From Solea solea (lineage: Eukaryota; Chordata; Actinopteri; Pleuronectiformes; Soleidae), in NCBI RefSeq assembly GCF_958295425.1, contig NC_081149.1, forward strand, positions 13,350,961 through 13,414,960: a stretch of 64,000 nt of DNA, written 5' to 3'. Positions 39,847 to 53,300 of the stretch are shown piece after piece; the stretch's first letter is position 1, and every line of letters starts with the position of its first letter. A program made the translations under genes and the position numbers. The notes under the pieces are model-generated. The model was not told the origin of the DNA, did no database searches, and was given only the letters and a program-made list of their open reading frames with translations.

Positions 39847-42800
39847 ATCGCACAGACAATACAAATATATTTGAACACAGAGTCCATGAAAAAATGAAAA
39901 AGAGGGGGAATTCAACGAGAGGTGAGCGGTTACAAAAAGAGAGGTGACAACAGATGAATAGGGAGGAGAGAGGAAGGTATTTAATTGACACCAATTACTC
40001 CATTGCCGCGGTGAGTGAGAGTGAAGCCAAATGGAGAACAAGAAAAGGAGCTGACATCACAGTTATTATCACATTTGAATAGACAGGCACCGACCATTGC
40101 AAAGAAGTGAGGCCGTTTGTCACGGTCCTCTTACCTGACAATGTAGCCCTGGAGTGGACCATTCTGATGGCTCTCCGGGGGTGGCTGCCATTGGATAATG
40201 ATGGACTGGTTGGTGCGTCCACTCGCGAGCACTGTCTGAGGGGGGGCACTGGGAGGCTCTTCGGGGAGAGTAAGTCTGGCAGTGGAAAAGGAGCGAGGGA
40301 TGATAAAAGAGACAAAGTGTGAAGCTGTGCATTAATTATCACGAGTTTCGCATATTTCCATCACATTACATCATGGACATCAAATCATCGTTAACTCCAC
40401 TTTTTCTCCTCCCGCCGTACAGAAAAGTTGGCGGCGCGCCTTTGTCCAAAACACACTCCGTAACACTGTCCACCGAGAGACGTCGTGCTGGTGCATAACA
40501 AGGATCAAAGAGGCATTGGTAAGGAATGGAGCAGCAGCACAATGGAGAGACAGTGTGAGCGAGAGAAAGATATAAAAGAACAAGAAAGAGAGATCGAGGC
40601 AGACTTTTTCCCTTAAGTCAATTTAAGATGACATCTTGATTTCTTCCCAGTGCAGCAGAGCACTGCTCTGGAGGAGATAAAGCTGAGTGTTTAGGATCAA
40701 AGAGGTGTGCCGGAGAGATGCCTCAGAGAAGCCCTGTACTCTCACTGACACTCAGTCACCCTCCTGTGGCGTACACTTGTCTGGGCACATTCACACAGAA
40801 ACTCAGGTCTGTGGATGAGTGTGCGGTTCAAAAGGTGCACGGTCGGTAGCGACAGCTTTCATTTGCCGGGGAGTTTCTTGTTTAAAAAACCCGGCAGCGG
40901 ATGGGCTGAGCGTCCACGCCGGAAGGGGTCGCGTGGCTGCGAAGAGCTCGGAATGATTATGACCTCTTCGTCTTACAGCAGTCAAGAGAATTCACTTCCT
41001 CTGCCTCTCTCTCTCAAGCCTCTCTGTATTTCAGACATGAAGTTCAGCGGAGACAGTTAATGCGAGGGGAAGAGACGGCACTGGGTCAGCACACAAATCA
41101 AGTCTTCACAAAGTGCAATTTCAGCTCATTCGCAGTTTTATCTTGGAAAAAAAGGCCTGTCCCGAAAAACTGGCTCGCGTCTCCGAGGGACGACCAAAAT
41201 GTGGAACTGACTTCACTGGAAATAATCATAGAATTTTTTTTTTCTCTCACTCAGAGCGCATGGTGGGGGGGGGAGGGGTTGGTACAGGTTGTTCCAGGGC
41301 AGTAAAGGTCCACAAAGTTGAATGAAACAGACTCGCATTTAAGTATTCAGTAGACGTAGCCGCATCAGAACCCACCGGTCAGTCTCTTTGCTGAACTGGC
41401 CCCGGCCCACATCGTTGACGGCGCACAGGCGGAACTGATACGAGCGCGCGGGGATGAGGCCGCCGACCGTGACGCCCGTGGACTCGGGCTCAATGTTAGC
41501 CAGCAGCACTGTCCAAGGAGCATCTGAGAGCACACACATAAAGACAGAGCTGTGAGCAACAGTGAGCGCATGGTAAATGACCTTGTAAGAGCATTAACAT
41601 TCTTTCTGGATGAAAATCTCTTTGCAAATGTTTCTTCCCCGACTCTTATTGCACACCATTTTCAGTAATCATATTGCAGCCACTGATAAAAACAACAGGT
41701 CATTCGTTTTGTATACTCCCTCTCTAAATATCAGATTGAAATTCAATTACCCCAAAAAAAATAAATAACAAACCCCAGATCCCATCTGCATTCTCTGTTC
41801 ATTTTCCTCTTAATGATCTGTCATCTTCTCTGTTAGCTCGGGCTTTGTTGAGAAATGGTTGACAATTCACTCTCCACGGGTGAGCGTTCACATTTCTTTG
41901 ATTTTTATCAAGTGAGAGGGAAGATAGGCGAGGATTGGACATCGACACAATTTGGTTCCCCTGATCACTCACGAGGAAGGTGAGGCAATTAAGTTTTAGC
42001 CACTGCAGAAGATAAGAGCTGCCAAAAATGGGACTTAATAGCAGAGGGAGCAAATGAGTGCTTCCAGGGCATGGCAACAGAGTCACAACATTGCCTTTAA
42101 AATGACAATGAAATGCGTCCCTTTTGAGTATCGTGTGTAGACAGTGACCGCGGTGCTCTGTCGGCGTGGAACTCGACGCCACTCACTGTTTTCGGAGACC
42201 TCCAGGATGTAGCGGATGAGGGGGCTGTTTCCATCAAAGGCCGGGGCCCACGTGAGGTTGATGGCCCTCTTCTCCGTGGTACTCAGCACCGCTATTGGGT
42301 TTTCGGGCGCATGGGGCAGTTGCCTGCATAAAATGTGTGTGTGAGTGGAAGGGGGGGGGGGGGGGGGGGAGAAAAAGTGATAAAGGCAAATACAATCAGA
42401 CAAGGGAGGCAGCAAATAACCGAGTTAAACCGCCACACGGAGAGAGAGCCCTGCATTGTAAATATCAGAGGGGTTTGATAGATCGTAAAGGGGGAAAGTG
42501 ATAAACCACAACAGTGAAGAAAACATCCATCCATCATGTCCTGCCTGGTCAGATGTAAATAAGAGAAGAAAAGAAAATCAAAAAATACAGATGCTAGATA
42601 AGACTGGGGGAGACATGAGGAAAATATGCAGACCTGACTCTGAGGTGGGCGCTGTGGGAGTCGTTGCCGCCGACTGATGTCACCCTGCAGGTGTATGTTC
42701 CGATGTCACCCGACCACGTCTGGGAGATGTGCAGGGTCCCGTCGGGATCGAGCCGCAGGCGTGGCGACGTGTTCACGTCAATCACCGAGCCGCTCTTCTC

Positions 42801-43034
42801 CCATACATGCCTACAGTAGAGGTGTGCACATGTGAGTGTTAGCGTGGGATGCCCTGCACACACAGAAGCACACACACTGTATCTCTCGGTGTTGCGTCAG
42901 TAAATCTTTTTTTTCTTTTTTTTTTTTTCCGCTTTGTGTCAGTTCACAGACCAAAAATAATAGAAGGTGCTGACATGGATGAAAAGCCATCTGAGGCGGA
43001 TGGTTTGGAATCTGAAAACTGTTTCTCCCTGTCT

Positions 43035-43066
<32 letters not shown>

Positions 43067-46000
43067 GGAACCTCTCCCCGTCACACACCTCCACATACAC
43101 ATGCACATGCAGCATGCATGCACACACTCGGAGGCTTGGCTGTGATTAATTGCCACTTTTTTTTCCCAGCTCTCTAGCTAATCTCCACTGTGTTGTGTTT
43201 AATTAAAGGCGCTGTCTGAAGTTATTATGCTGTTTACATATTCAGCTGTTTACCCCGCGATCTGATCAATGCGATGGGCCCACAGGTGACAGGCACTCTA
43301 ATCACAGGGCTCCATAGACATAATTCCAGTCCCTCTGAGACAGATGCGTGTGCGCGCACTCTATCATGCTCAAGAGTGACTGAAAAGCGAGAGGAAAGTG
43401 ATGGCCTCATTCCTCAGTCTGAGTCTGGAAAGTTTCAAACTTCTGCCATAGGAGAGCGTGGAGACAAAATCTTTACAATTGCATGTGTTTTATATACATT
43501 GATATACGTCGCCATTACCTAACAGTGACACTGGGATCGTTGGTCACACCGCAGGTCATGACAGCCTTGGTTCCTTTGATGACACTCTGGTCTTGCGGCG
43601 GTTTATTGATGCGCGTCCGTGCTGCGAACACAAACAGAATTTGTTATTCCGCCGCTGTGCGGTTGAGGAGAAAATGCCCGCCTCGTCTTTTTAATGAATG
43701 TCTCTCTTTTTCTGAAAGAGGCCGGATCGTGCCGTGCGCCGCGAAGATGTGAGCGCTAATGGGAAGAAGATGAATAAATACACTTAGCGACTCATTTGGC
43801 GACGCACTCACCAGCCACTTCACTGGGTACACCTGTTCACCTGCTCGTTAGGGCAGGCCGCCAATCGCGTGGCAGCAACTCCATGTGTACATGGTCAAGG
43901 CGACGCGGTGGCGCTCAAACGGAGCGTCGGAGTAGGGACGGGAAGGTGATTTCAATTATTTTGGCATGGCAGACGGGCGCTGGCCCGAGTATTTCAGAAG
44001 CGGCTGATCTCTGGGATTTTGACACAATCTTACAACAAGCCCTGGGGTTTACGGCGAATCATCGGGAAGAGGAGAAAAATATCAAGTGAGCAGCACATCG
44101 CCGGGTGTAAGAGCGAGCAGCATGTCAAACACGACAACAACAGGTGCCACGGGTGTGCCTAATAAAGCGGCCTGTGGGTATAGAGTGGTCTTAACGATGA
44201 GCTCCTGGAGGCACGAAAATAAATACAGTCAGTAAATCAATGTCCCAGCTTCTGTTCTACTTACCCCAGACCACTAGATCAGAGGAAGCCTCATCGATGC
44301 CTCTGGAGTTGCTGGCCATGCACGTGTACGTACCAGCATCAGACAAGTGAGAGGGACTGATTAGCAGGCTGCCCGACTCAAGCAGCGTGAACCTGGGCAT
44401 CTGGACCGAGCCGCTGGCCAAAACACGTTCACCTGCATAGGGGGGAGAAGTGATTGATGGAGAGATTAAGGTATTGGAGAAATGTCAGGGTAAACAAACT
44501 GGGGGGTGGGGGCTTGTTTGGTAGTGGTAGTAAGAATCCTCTCCTTAGCTCTAACACTGACGACGTCCAAATGGAAAATAATGAACCACTCCAGCCCACA
44601 GAACCTCACACACACACCTTTCTGCCAAGTGATGGCTGGCCGTGGAGCTCCTGACGTCTCACAGTGCAGAATGACTGACATGCTGTCAATCACGGCGCTG
44701 TCAGAAGGACCAGTCGTGATATTTGGAGCGATACCTGGGAGGGGAGGGGTCAGTCGCAGAGAGAGGGAGAGAGAGAGGGAGGGAGAGAGAGAGAGGTGAT
44801 AATGAGAGACATAAACAGGCTCCTCTCGAATAATAAAGCAGATGGCGGCTGAGAGCTTAATAGTTTTGACAAAACTGGTGGTTGTCAGGTCTCATTCTCA
44901 GGGGCAATTGTGAGGCTCAGACATGGGGCCGCCGCCGTCTCCTGCACATTCTCTGATTCATAAATAGTCAATAATGTCTCAAGCATCCAAGGTGACAAAT
45001 CTGTCACTGCAAAGAGATGCACAGATAGAAGGGTGTAGGAGGTAAATCAGAGAGAGAGAGAGAGAGAGTGAGGGGGGTGAGAAAAGAGGATTAAAAACGA
45101 GAACAGAGGAGCGGCAGATATACGAATAAAAAAAGAGGGAAGAAAGCAGGGAAGACGAGGAAAGTAAAGCGGCAGACATGCGAGCTTTGAACGATGTTCA
45201 AGGGCGACATACTAGTAACAGCGAGGTAGGTGTTTGTCTGGATCTCTCCTGCAAGATTGCGGGCGAAGCACTGAAACATCCCAGTGTCGTCTGGCAGGAG
45301 TCCGTTGATCTGCAGACTGCCTCCCACCAACACCCTGTACCTGGGGATCCTCACCGGACTGATGGGCACCGCGTCTTTATACCACACTATGTCCGGCGGT
45401 GGTGTGCCTGCAGAGGGAGGAGGGAGACACCCCCCCCCTCGTCATTCAGACCCTCTTTTTATTCCTTAATGCTTTCTTGCACGATCAAACACGCAGTAGC
45501 TCACAGCAGAAAAACAAACATCACTAACCTCGAGCCTGACAGGGGATATCCACCACCTTTTCCATTTCTGCACTGATGTGACTTGGCGGCTCTTTGACAA
45601 ACAGAGGAAACTCTGTTTCAAAGACAAAGATAGTGGTTCATTAACGTCTTTAAAAACAACTCACGTCATCTTCTTTTTTTGTTTCTTTCGCCGGTGAATG
45701 CGCATTTGCACCGCTATAGATAACAACATCAACTCAATTACTGCAATACCACATGATAAATGTTCTCTCTCTATATGGGGAAGGCATGCTGATGCAGTAC
45801 TGGGATTATTTATGCTTCAGATTTGTCTCTGTGTGACTTTTATTTACCTAGAACATGCAGGAAGGCCCCAGCAGTGATGGAAGGGATGCTGCTACTGCGG
45901 AGCGACGCCTCGCACTCGTAGTAGCCGCTATCGCTGACTGCTGGCAAGCTGATGACAAGCCGACGGCCAAAATCTCGGATCCCTCTGCTGACCACAGCCC

Positions 46001-49000
46001 CGTCTTTCCTCCAAGTAATGCTCATTTTGACGAGGGGTCTGAGAGTCGAAAAAGGAGGGAAAAAGAGCGCAAGGGGATAGGGAGCGTGGTTTTTAATACA
46101 GATTCCTATTCTGTTTCAAGGTTAAAAGGCATTGAGGGAGCAATGGGATACATCTGTCATTCTGATTAAGTCTTTGAATTGGAGATAATAGTCAGAACTC
46201 AGGGCTGGGATTGTGTGAGAACAGAGTGAAAGCCTTGAATCAAAGGGAAGAATGAGGAAGAGGTACAAAATGAAAGATGTGCAAAACATTTCCCTATCAT
46301 GTTCAAACAAAAGATTTCAAGACTCATTTACATCACAAAAATATCACATCTGTAGGTGAGAGGAGGCGGGGGTGTATTGACAATGGACGCCTGCGTTTGG
46401 GTTTTTTTTTCTCCTCTGTATCAATGAGTCTCCGCCTGAGAATATAGAAATGTACCTTGCATTGGCGACGCACTCCATGACGGCTTCATTTCGCCCCACT
46501 GTGACACTGGTGTTCCTGGGGGGGATGATGATGGCGGGGGCGATGGGGTCTACGGGTCCTCCAACATCTGTCACGCGTGGAAGCAAATGGAGGTAGATGG
46601 GAAAAAAAAAAAAAAAATCAATTAACTACATGCAGACCTCAGACCTAAGACCTGTGGATCTGCCTGACGTGGCCACCTGAACATGACTGGCGTCGCACAG
46701 AGCCTGTCAATCTGTCACCATCACCTGCAGGCAGCCGGCACGCGATAAACCAGCTATTAACACCCCCGTCTTTACTTTAGAACGCGGTCCTAAAGCACAC
46801 AGCATTTCCTCAGTGGCGCTTTAACCCAGGTGTTAGAAGCCATTATGTGGCATAATTGAGACAAACACGAAAAGGCGAACAAATGTAGCACCATCACTCA
46901 CTGGTTTCACGGAGCCTCCAGCCAACCATCGATTCCCTGCCCTCAATCAGTGATCTCTCTCTGAATCTGATCTAATGCCCCCCCCCCCCCACCTCCCCAG
47001 AGTATGACTGTGGGCCCGCGCGCTTATATGTGTAATTGCGTGTGTTGCATATGTGCATGTGTGTTCATTTGTGAACCCCCCCCCCCCCCCCCCCTCCCCA
47101 CAGGGCTATAGCAGGTTAACCAGCGGCCCCTAATCTAGTTTTTATCATCACTATTGTCATGTTGTGCCACCGCGTTGTTGTTAATCATGCCCTTACACGT
47201 CCTGCAACACTGCGGCGGAATCTCAGCGTCTTCCACAAAACGCTGCCCGCGTGCACGCATGCATGCCGGAGCAGGCGCCCGGCGCGTTATTGCCACTTGC
47301 CTCTGATTGCTTCATTCAATCACCGCGTCCCGTGATGTTTCATCACGTTTGTGTGAGCGCACTTTTGCTTAACTCGATAACCTACAACATTCTGAAATGA
47401 AATTGGATCCATTAGTGTACATTCCTCTTTGCAGTCACAATTACTTGCATTTAAAAGCAGTCATTTTGTTTTAAGGAAATCTAGGGCCACACAGTTGGTG
47501 TAGTGCCATAGACATTTGGGTTTTGACATCATATGAGACAGGAGATGAACATTTCGGCTTTTACTTCCAGGTATTTACATCTGGATCTGATATTGATATC
47601 GGAACAGATTTAAAAAGGATTCAAGTGAATAAGACTTAATATCTAGTGGCAAATCCTTTAATTTCAATCACTGCATCATGCCTCTATCAGTTGTTGTTTT
47701 GTTTTGGGGGCTTTAAAATGCGGATACTGGAAGTAAAAGCTGAGATGTTCATCTTTCGTCTCATATTCATCTTATGATGTCAAACCCAAGAGCCCGAACC
47801 TGGAGAAAACCGACACACACACACACGGGGGGAGAAGATGCAGACTCCATGCAGAAAGGCCCTCGTTCTTCTTGCTGCAAAGGCAAGAGTGGCTTCAAGC
47901 ACAAATCAGCTAAGAAAAAAACACGGTTTCTTGTTCCAAACTTCATTTGGAACCAGTCCTCAAAACAACATATGATTATTAATGACTTTCATCTGTTGCC
48001 ATTAGGAAAGCATTTTTAGATTAGCCTGTATTTGAAGTTTGATTTAGAGAAAATCAGACTGGTCAACAATAAAAATACAAGAGATGGTCAATTTATCTTG
48101 ATGAATGCACTTGTCCTTCAACTTAATCTATCCTCGAGTAGATGTGAAACATCTGTATTTCTTGCATTTCCTGAATATGTCAGTATTTTTTAGTCTTTAC
48201 CATGTCAGGATAAACGGTCACTGTGCACTACTGCTTGCTCTCTCGCTTGCCTTGAACGGGCCCTTGGGGAGCATACAGTGTAAAGCAAAGTGGAAATACC
48301 AATAATAAGAATAATACACATTCTATTTTACTCCACGTATTCGTGGAATTGGATTAGTGCCAAATAAAATAAAGAAGAAATACCATATAAACATCAAACA
48401 AAAATATGAATGTGAGAGAAACCTGTCTTCAATAAAACTTACAACGTGCTGCAGCTGCAGTAACATCTTGGGAGCATTATTGACACAATTATTAATTAGC
48501 CACGATGAATCAAACCCCATTGAGCAGCTCACATTTTTAAGTCACGAGAAGAGTCCAGAAATTTAACAAAGACAACATTAAACAGGCTGCAACGATTCGC
48601 TCAAGTCCAGAGGATTTAAGCCGAAAAATCACTTTGAAGTTATTGGCTGAAAGCTAGTGAGGGAGATTGTTGTGGGGAGTTTGAAAGTTTAATTCAGTGA
48701 TCAAAAGGTACGTGAATAGAGAGAAGGAAGAGATTGAGGGGGGAAAAAAGGGAAAATGTCCATCTTCCACCAAGAAGAGCTGACGATGTGGAGTCGTGTC
48801 TAACGTCGGTTGTTTCATTGCAAACATTCGAGGCATCGTGTTCATCAAATGTTTCACAGATTTGTGTGAATAAACAAACAAATAAACAAAATTTGTCGCT
48901 GGTTTCCAGTGACACACACACACAACAAAAGGAGAATCCATTTGACTCGTCAATGAGCGAGTTTTATTTTTCCGAGGACACGATTGGTGCTTTGGCACAC

Positions 49001-49988
49001 ACTAATTAATGTACTGCAGTTCATAAACTCTCATTGTTGAGAATAGCTCAAGTGTGTAATCTCCTAATTAAAGGGGGAAGGTAAACAACATGGTGACCTG
49101 CATCACAAATTCACTCCGTGAATATCGCCGGCACTGCTCACACCTGTGTCTGTGTCCAAAGACGAATGTCAGCCCAGCGCCCACTTATTTTTCTTTTTTT
49201 TACCCAATGTCCGTTTCCTTTTTACTATTAGATTTAACTTTCTCTCATTGATATGCTCCCCCTGGAACAAGATGCTCCTGCTGCTGCATATTCCCCCCCC
49301 CCCCGTCTCGTCTCCACAGAATTGCTAAAATGAACAAATGCAGCTGTAAAAACCTTATTGACTTTCCGATGCAAAATACCACTTTCGTGATCCACAAGGT
49401 CAGATTCAGTGATATTGGGTATCTGGTCCCCACAGACTGCTGCGTCATGCGTCCTGAGCACTGAATTACAAACAGAGTATTAACGATATCATGGACAGAT
49501 GCCGGAGCGCGCGGGGAGAGCTGTGATATTAAAGCTGAGCCGCGCCAAAGTGAACAGGTTAAAAACCTCATACAAATCATAAGGGATCTCCTTGGCGAAA
49601 AGACTTATAATATGTGGTATAAAGCGGTAATACACAGTTAATAGTATATTCAGAGCCAGGTAGTTGTAAAATACATTCCAATGCTTGTATATAATACTGA
49701 CTGTTACTAGTGTTCACATCAAAGTAAGTAACAGCAGGTGGAACCATCTTGTTTCGATGAAAAGGGGTGTTAGTGGGGGGCACAAATGTTTTGATATGAC
49801 GCCCATGAGCGATGCCAATCTTTAGGCTGTGAGCGAGTTCTGCCCATGAGAGACGCTGACCTTCTAATCTGCGCGCGCTTGTGTGGGCGCGCGCGCGTTT
49901 CGTCGCTCTCTGTTTGTCAGTGTCATTTTCATAAATCGGCTTTTTGTGAGGCACAATTAAACTCCGCTTCCACTTTATGGGGCTGTGT

Positions 49989-50026
<38 letters not shown>

Positions 50027-50302
50027 CCCGGGCAGAGAGCTGCTGCAGGAACGCCACCTACGACCTAAAACACGCACACACACCTTACGACTGTAACTCA
50101 CTGCGAGAGCCAGAGGTTAGAGGGCCACTGCAGAACAAGAGGACAACAATTGTTATGTGGATAATGGCTATGACTAAGCCTGTTGGACAGAGAGGGAGGA
50201 GATAGGAGGGTGGGGGGGAAGTGATAGGATGGCCAGGGCAGGCCAGCGGAGGGCGCTGTATCTGTTTCTGTTATCTTCAGATGACCCCAACCTGTTGTGC
50301 TG

Positions 50303-50355
<53 letters not shown>

Positions 50356-53300
50356 TGTATATATATATATATACAATTATATTTATATAAGAGCGAGAGA
50401 GAGAGAGAGAGAGCAATGAGAGCAATTTCTCTCTCTTTTTAAATTCATCTTTGTTATGATGTCACTTCCTGTCTATATCTATATAAATTCCATGTCCATG
50501 TTTTAGTCGCGCTAATAAAGGCTTTTTAAGTTTCCCCCAACAAGACTGCCTTGCTTTTCAAATATTGTCATATCACACAAAACATTTATTTTTTTCCCCT
50601 CAATATCAAATGGCGGCAGAGCTCCATTCCTATTTCCTCTTTTCCTTTTTTCCGTGAGTGCTGATGCGTTGAGCTTAACCATAATATAAGGATTCCTAGC
50701 GTTTTATTACACATACATTTTAATCTGCAACACAATCTGACACAAACAATCCTCTGGTGAGCCATGCGCTTCCCCCCCCCGAGTGCACCCCAGTGTGTAT
50801 GTGTGTGCAGTGACGTGCGGTCAGGGGAGGCTCTGTCATCATGACAAGTAAAATGCTAACAACGATAAAAGAAAATCAATTTGTCCACTTGACTGTTCTA
50901 TAAATTAGTTTTTCCGTGTGATTTCAACATTTCTAGGGTAAAAATCGCTGAATTTACGCATTTCCTGTTGCCTGGTGCCTCAGCTCTGATGGCGCTGTGC
51001 CCCACACACACTGACTGACGCGGGCACTTGGCGCATGCACATTGTTTGACAATATACATGTTTGATTATACATGTATTACACATGCTACACGTTCCACAG
51101 TCTGTCTCACATATTTAATGAATGTGTGAGACCTATTTCGACTTTCTGATCGGCCGTGAATGCGCAGTGAAAATGCACAGGGTGAGTCAGAAAGTAGTAG
51201 TACCGTGCCACACTGACGGGGGGCAGTGCTGAGCACAAAAAAAACACACAAAACACACAAAAAAATTCCATATTTTTGTTGATTAAAAGCTTTTAAAACA
51301 ACTTAATGTTTTAATTAAGGTCAAAAGTAAAATATAAGCTTGTATTTTAGATTCATATATGTGTGTGTGTGTGTGTGTGTGTCGTCATGTGTACTTACCC
51401 TCCACCGTGACTGTGATGGGCATGCTGGTTTTGTTCTCCCCGTTCTTGTCATTGACCGCCTGGGCGTAGTAACGTCCAGCATCCGGGGTCACCGTAGACA
51501 AGATGACCAGTGTGTTGTCCAGCGTGATGGCACTGAGCACACACACACACAAACACACATGAATAAATCAGAAGGAGACTTTATTAATATTCATTTATTT
51601 CCACGACACTCACTTAACTTTTATCCGCACTTCAGTAAGGACACAAACCGCTTCAGGTTGTGTTCAATGTAGTTAAATTAAATTGGGGCCAACCCACCCC
51701 CACCCCCAATTAAACAGACATCCCCCGTCAACTTGTATGCTTTTAAAAAATTTGTCCCCCAAGCACACGCCGCGCCGCGCACACATTTACACATTCACAC
51801 AGTCGCACACGCTAACACACAGCGCACAGACACTCTCATATCATTATACAGTGAGTAGTTGTTTCTCACAGTCAATAAATCCTAAGGGTAAACCACAGAC
51901 GCACACAAACACCCACATGCATACTCGTAAATTATGTCTAAAACGAAGCGCGCGGAAAACAATTTTTATGAGCACTTACATATACAAGGTACCACATTGT
52001 CTTAAAGGAATAGTTCAGAATTGATGTCGCCATTGTACCGCGGCTGCTCCTGGAACTACAAAGTTCGCTGGCATTTTAATCCCTGTACAAACCCACTTGG
52101 CAACAGGAGAGAGAGAGATTTGCAATTTGGCCAGGTTGATTGTTTTGTTTTTGCAAAACAACGCATATGTGGCGTGCTTTATCGTCTGTTCGCCTCTTTA
52201 TGAGAACATCGTTTATAAAAGAAAGAAACAAACCTGACAGCATGTGCTACTGAAGGAAACACAAAACTAGTGATTAAAAGAATGAACTCCTCGAGCGAGA
52301 AGTACGTCCATTCTCCCGTAGACTTTCACTGAGCTATTCATTATATTCTTACTTACCGCGTTGCCCTCAGCCAGCAAACCAGAGGACTGTCCACTTTGTA
52401 TGTACAGCATATGCATAGGCCTCAGTTGACCATATCTTATTTAAATCTTTTGTGCAGTATGTATATATATATAAAATATTTGTAAGACAAAGGGCACGAT
52501 GAAATCCATATTTTGGTAATAACAGCCAAATGTTAAAAGAACAAGTGACAGTAAACCTTGTTATACGATGGTTTGTTTGCCCCACATTAATTGCATTAAC
52601 AGTAATTATTATGAGCTATGGCTAAGAGAACAAACTCATCTATTCCAGTGCTACAAATTCAAATTTTCCAACCTATCCCTTCCAAATCCTTGTCTTTCTG
52701 AACCTGCCGTCGCTGAAGAACCTTGAGGTTTGCTAAATGCCAGTTAGACCGATGGTGTTGAACGCTTGAGCGGGGCCCTTTAAATGAGAGGTGACGCTAA
52801 ACATGCAGCCAGATTAGGGGGGGTTTTGTATCTGCCAGCATCTGTCTCAGTGGTGCAGGATAAACACAGAGACTCCAGCACAAAAAAAAAAAAAGAAATC
52901 AACAGACACACAAACACCATCACACACATACCTGAGGATATAAGTGAAGACTGACACAAAGTGAGCAAACAAGCGGTAACTCTAGAGTGTCCTGTCAGTG
53001 CCGCTCATTCTCCGAGAACAAAGCCTCTGCACCTCATTTTGGAGCCAGCTCTTAAACCTGCTGAATAGCAACCAGCTTTGGAATCGGCCCGGACTTCCAT
53101 GGAGATGGTTTTAGAGGTTTCTCCCTCAGTACATGCATTGTGCTTTTTGGATTTCCGCAGGCAGATGAGAACACGCGTCAATCTCTTTTCCAAGCAAGAG
53201 CACGCAAGTCAGGGTAGAAGTCTTCATGTCGGCTACAACACTGAGCTCGCTGCTGAATAATAAACGAGGAGGGGTGGTTTCGGAGGAGTTGCAGGCTGTC

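Larger units (their letters stand above)
46568..51398 (-). other. sdk2: sdk2 intron of 4.8 kb between Ig2 and Ig3
   Basis: Repeat-rich: C runs at 46978-46990, 47076-47094 and 49293-49304, an inverted-repeat element (47518-47789), an L2-like fragment (47790-47862), CA (49990-50024), AT (50306-50376), GA (50393-50413) and CA/TG (51358-51383) microsatellites, and a possible element at 50809-51222. No coding sequence. Confidence 0.75.

Noticed and set aside
42083..42415. Reading frame continuing past the FN3-1 exon
   Set aside because: The tail after VSEN is intron read-through; the donor GTGAGT at 42186 joins in phase to APWTV, as in other SDK proteins.
39795..50024. CRISPR-like arrays from the many CA/AT repeats
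   Set aside because: These are simple microsatellites in vertebrate DNA, with no spacer structure.
52001..52360. Short transposon starting TTAAAGGAATAGTTCA
   Set aside because: Only one terminus recognised; no inverted partner could be found, so not listed as an element.
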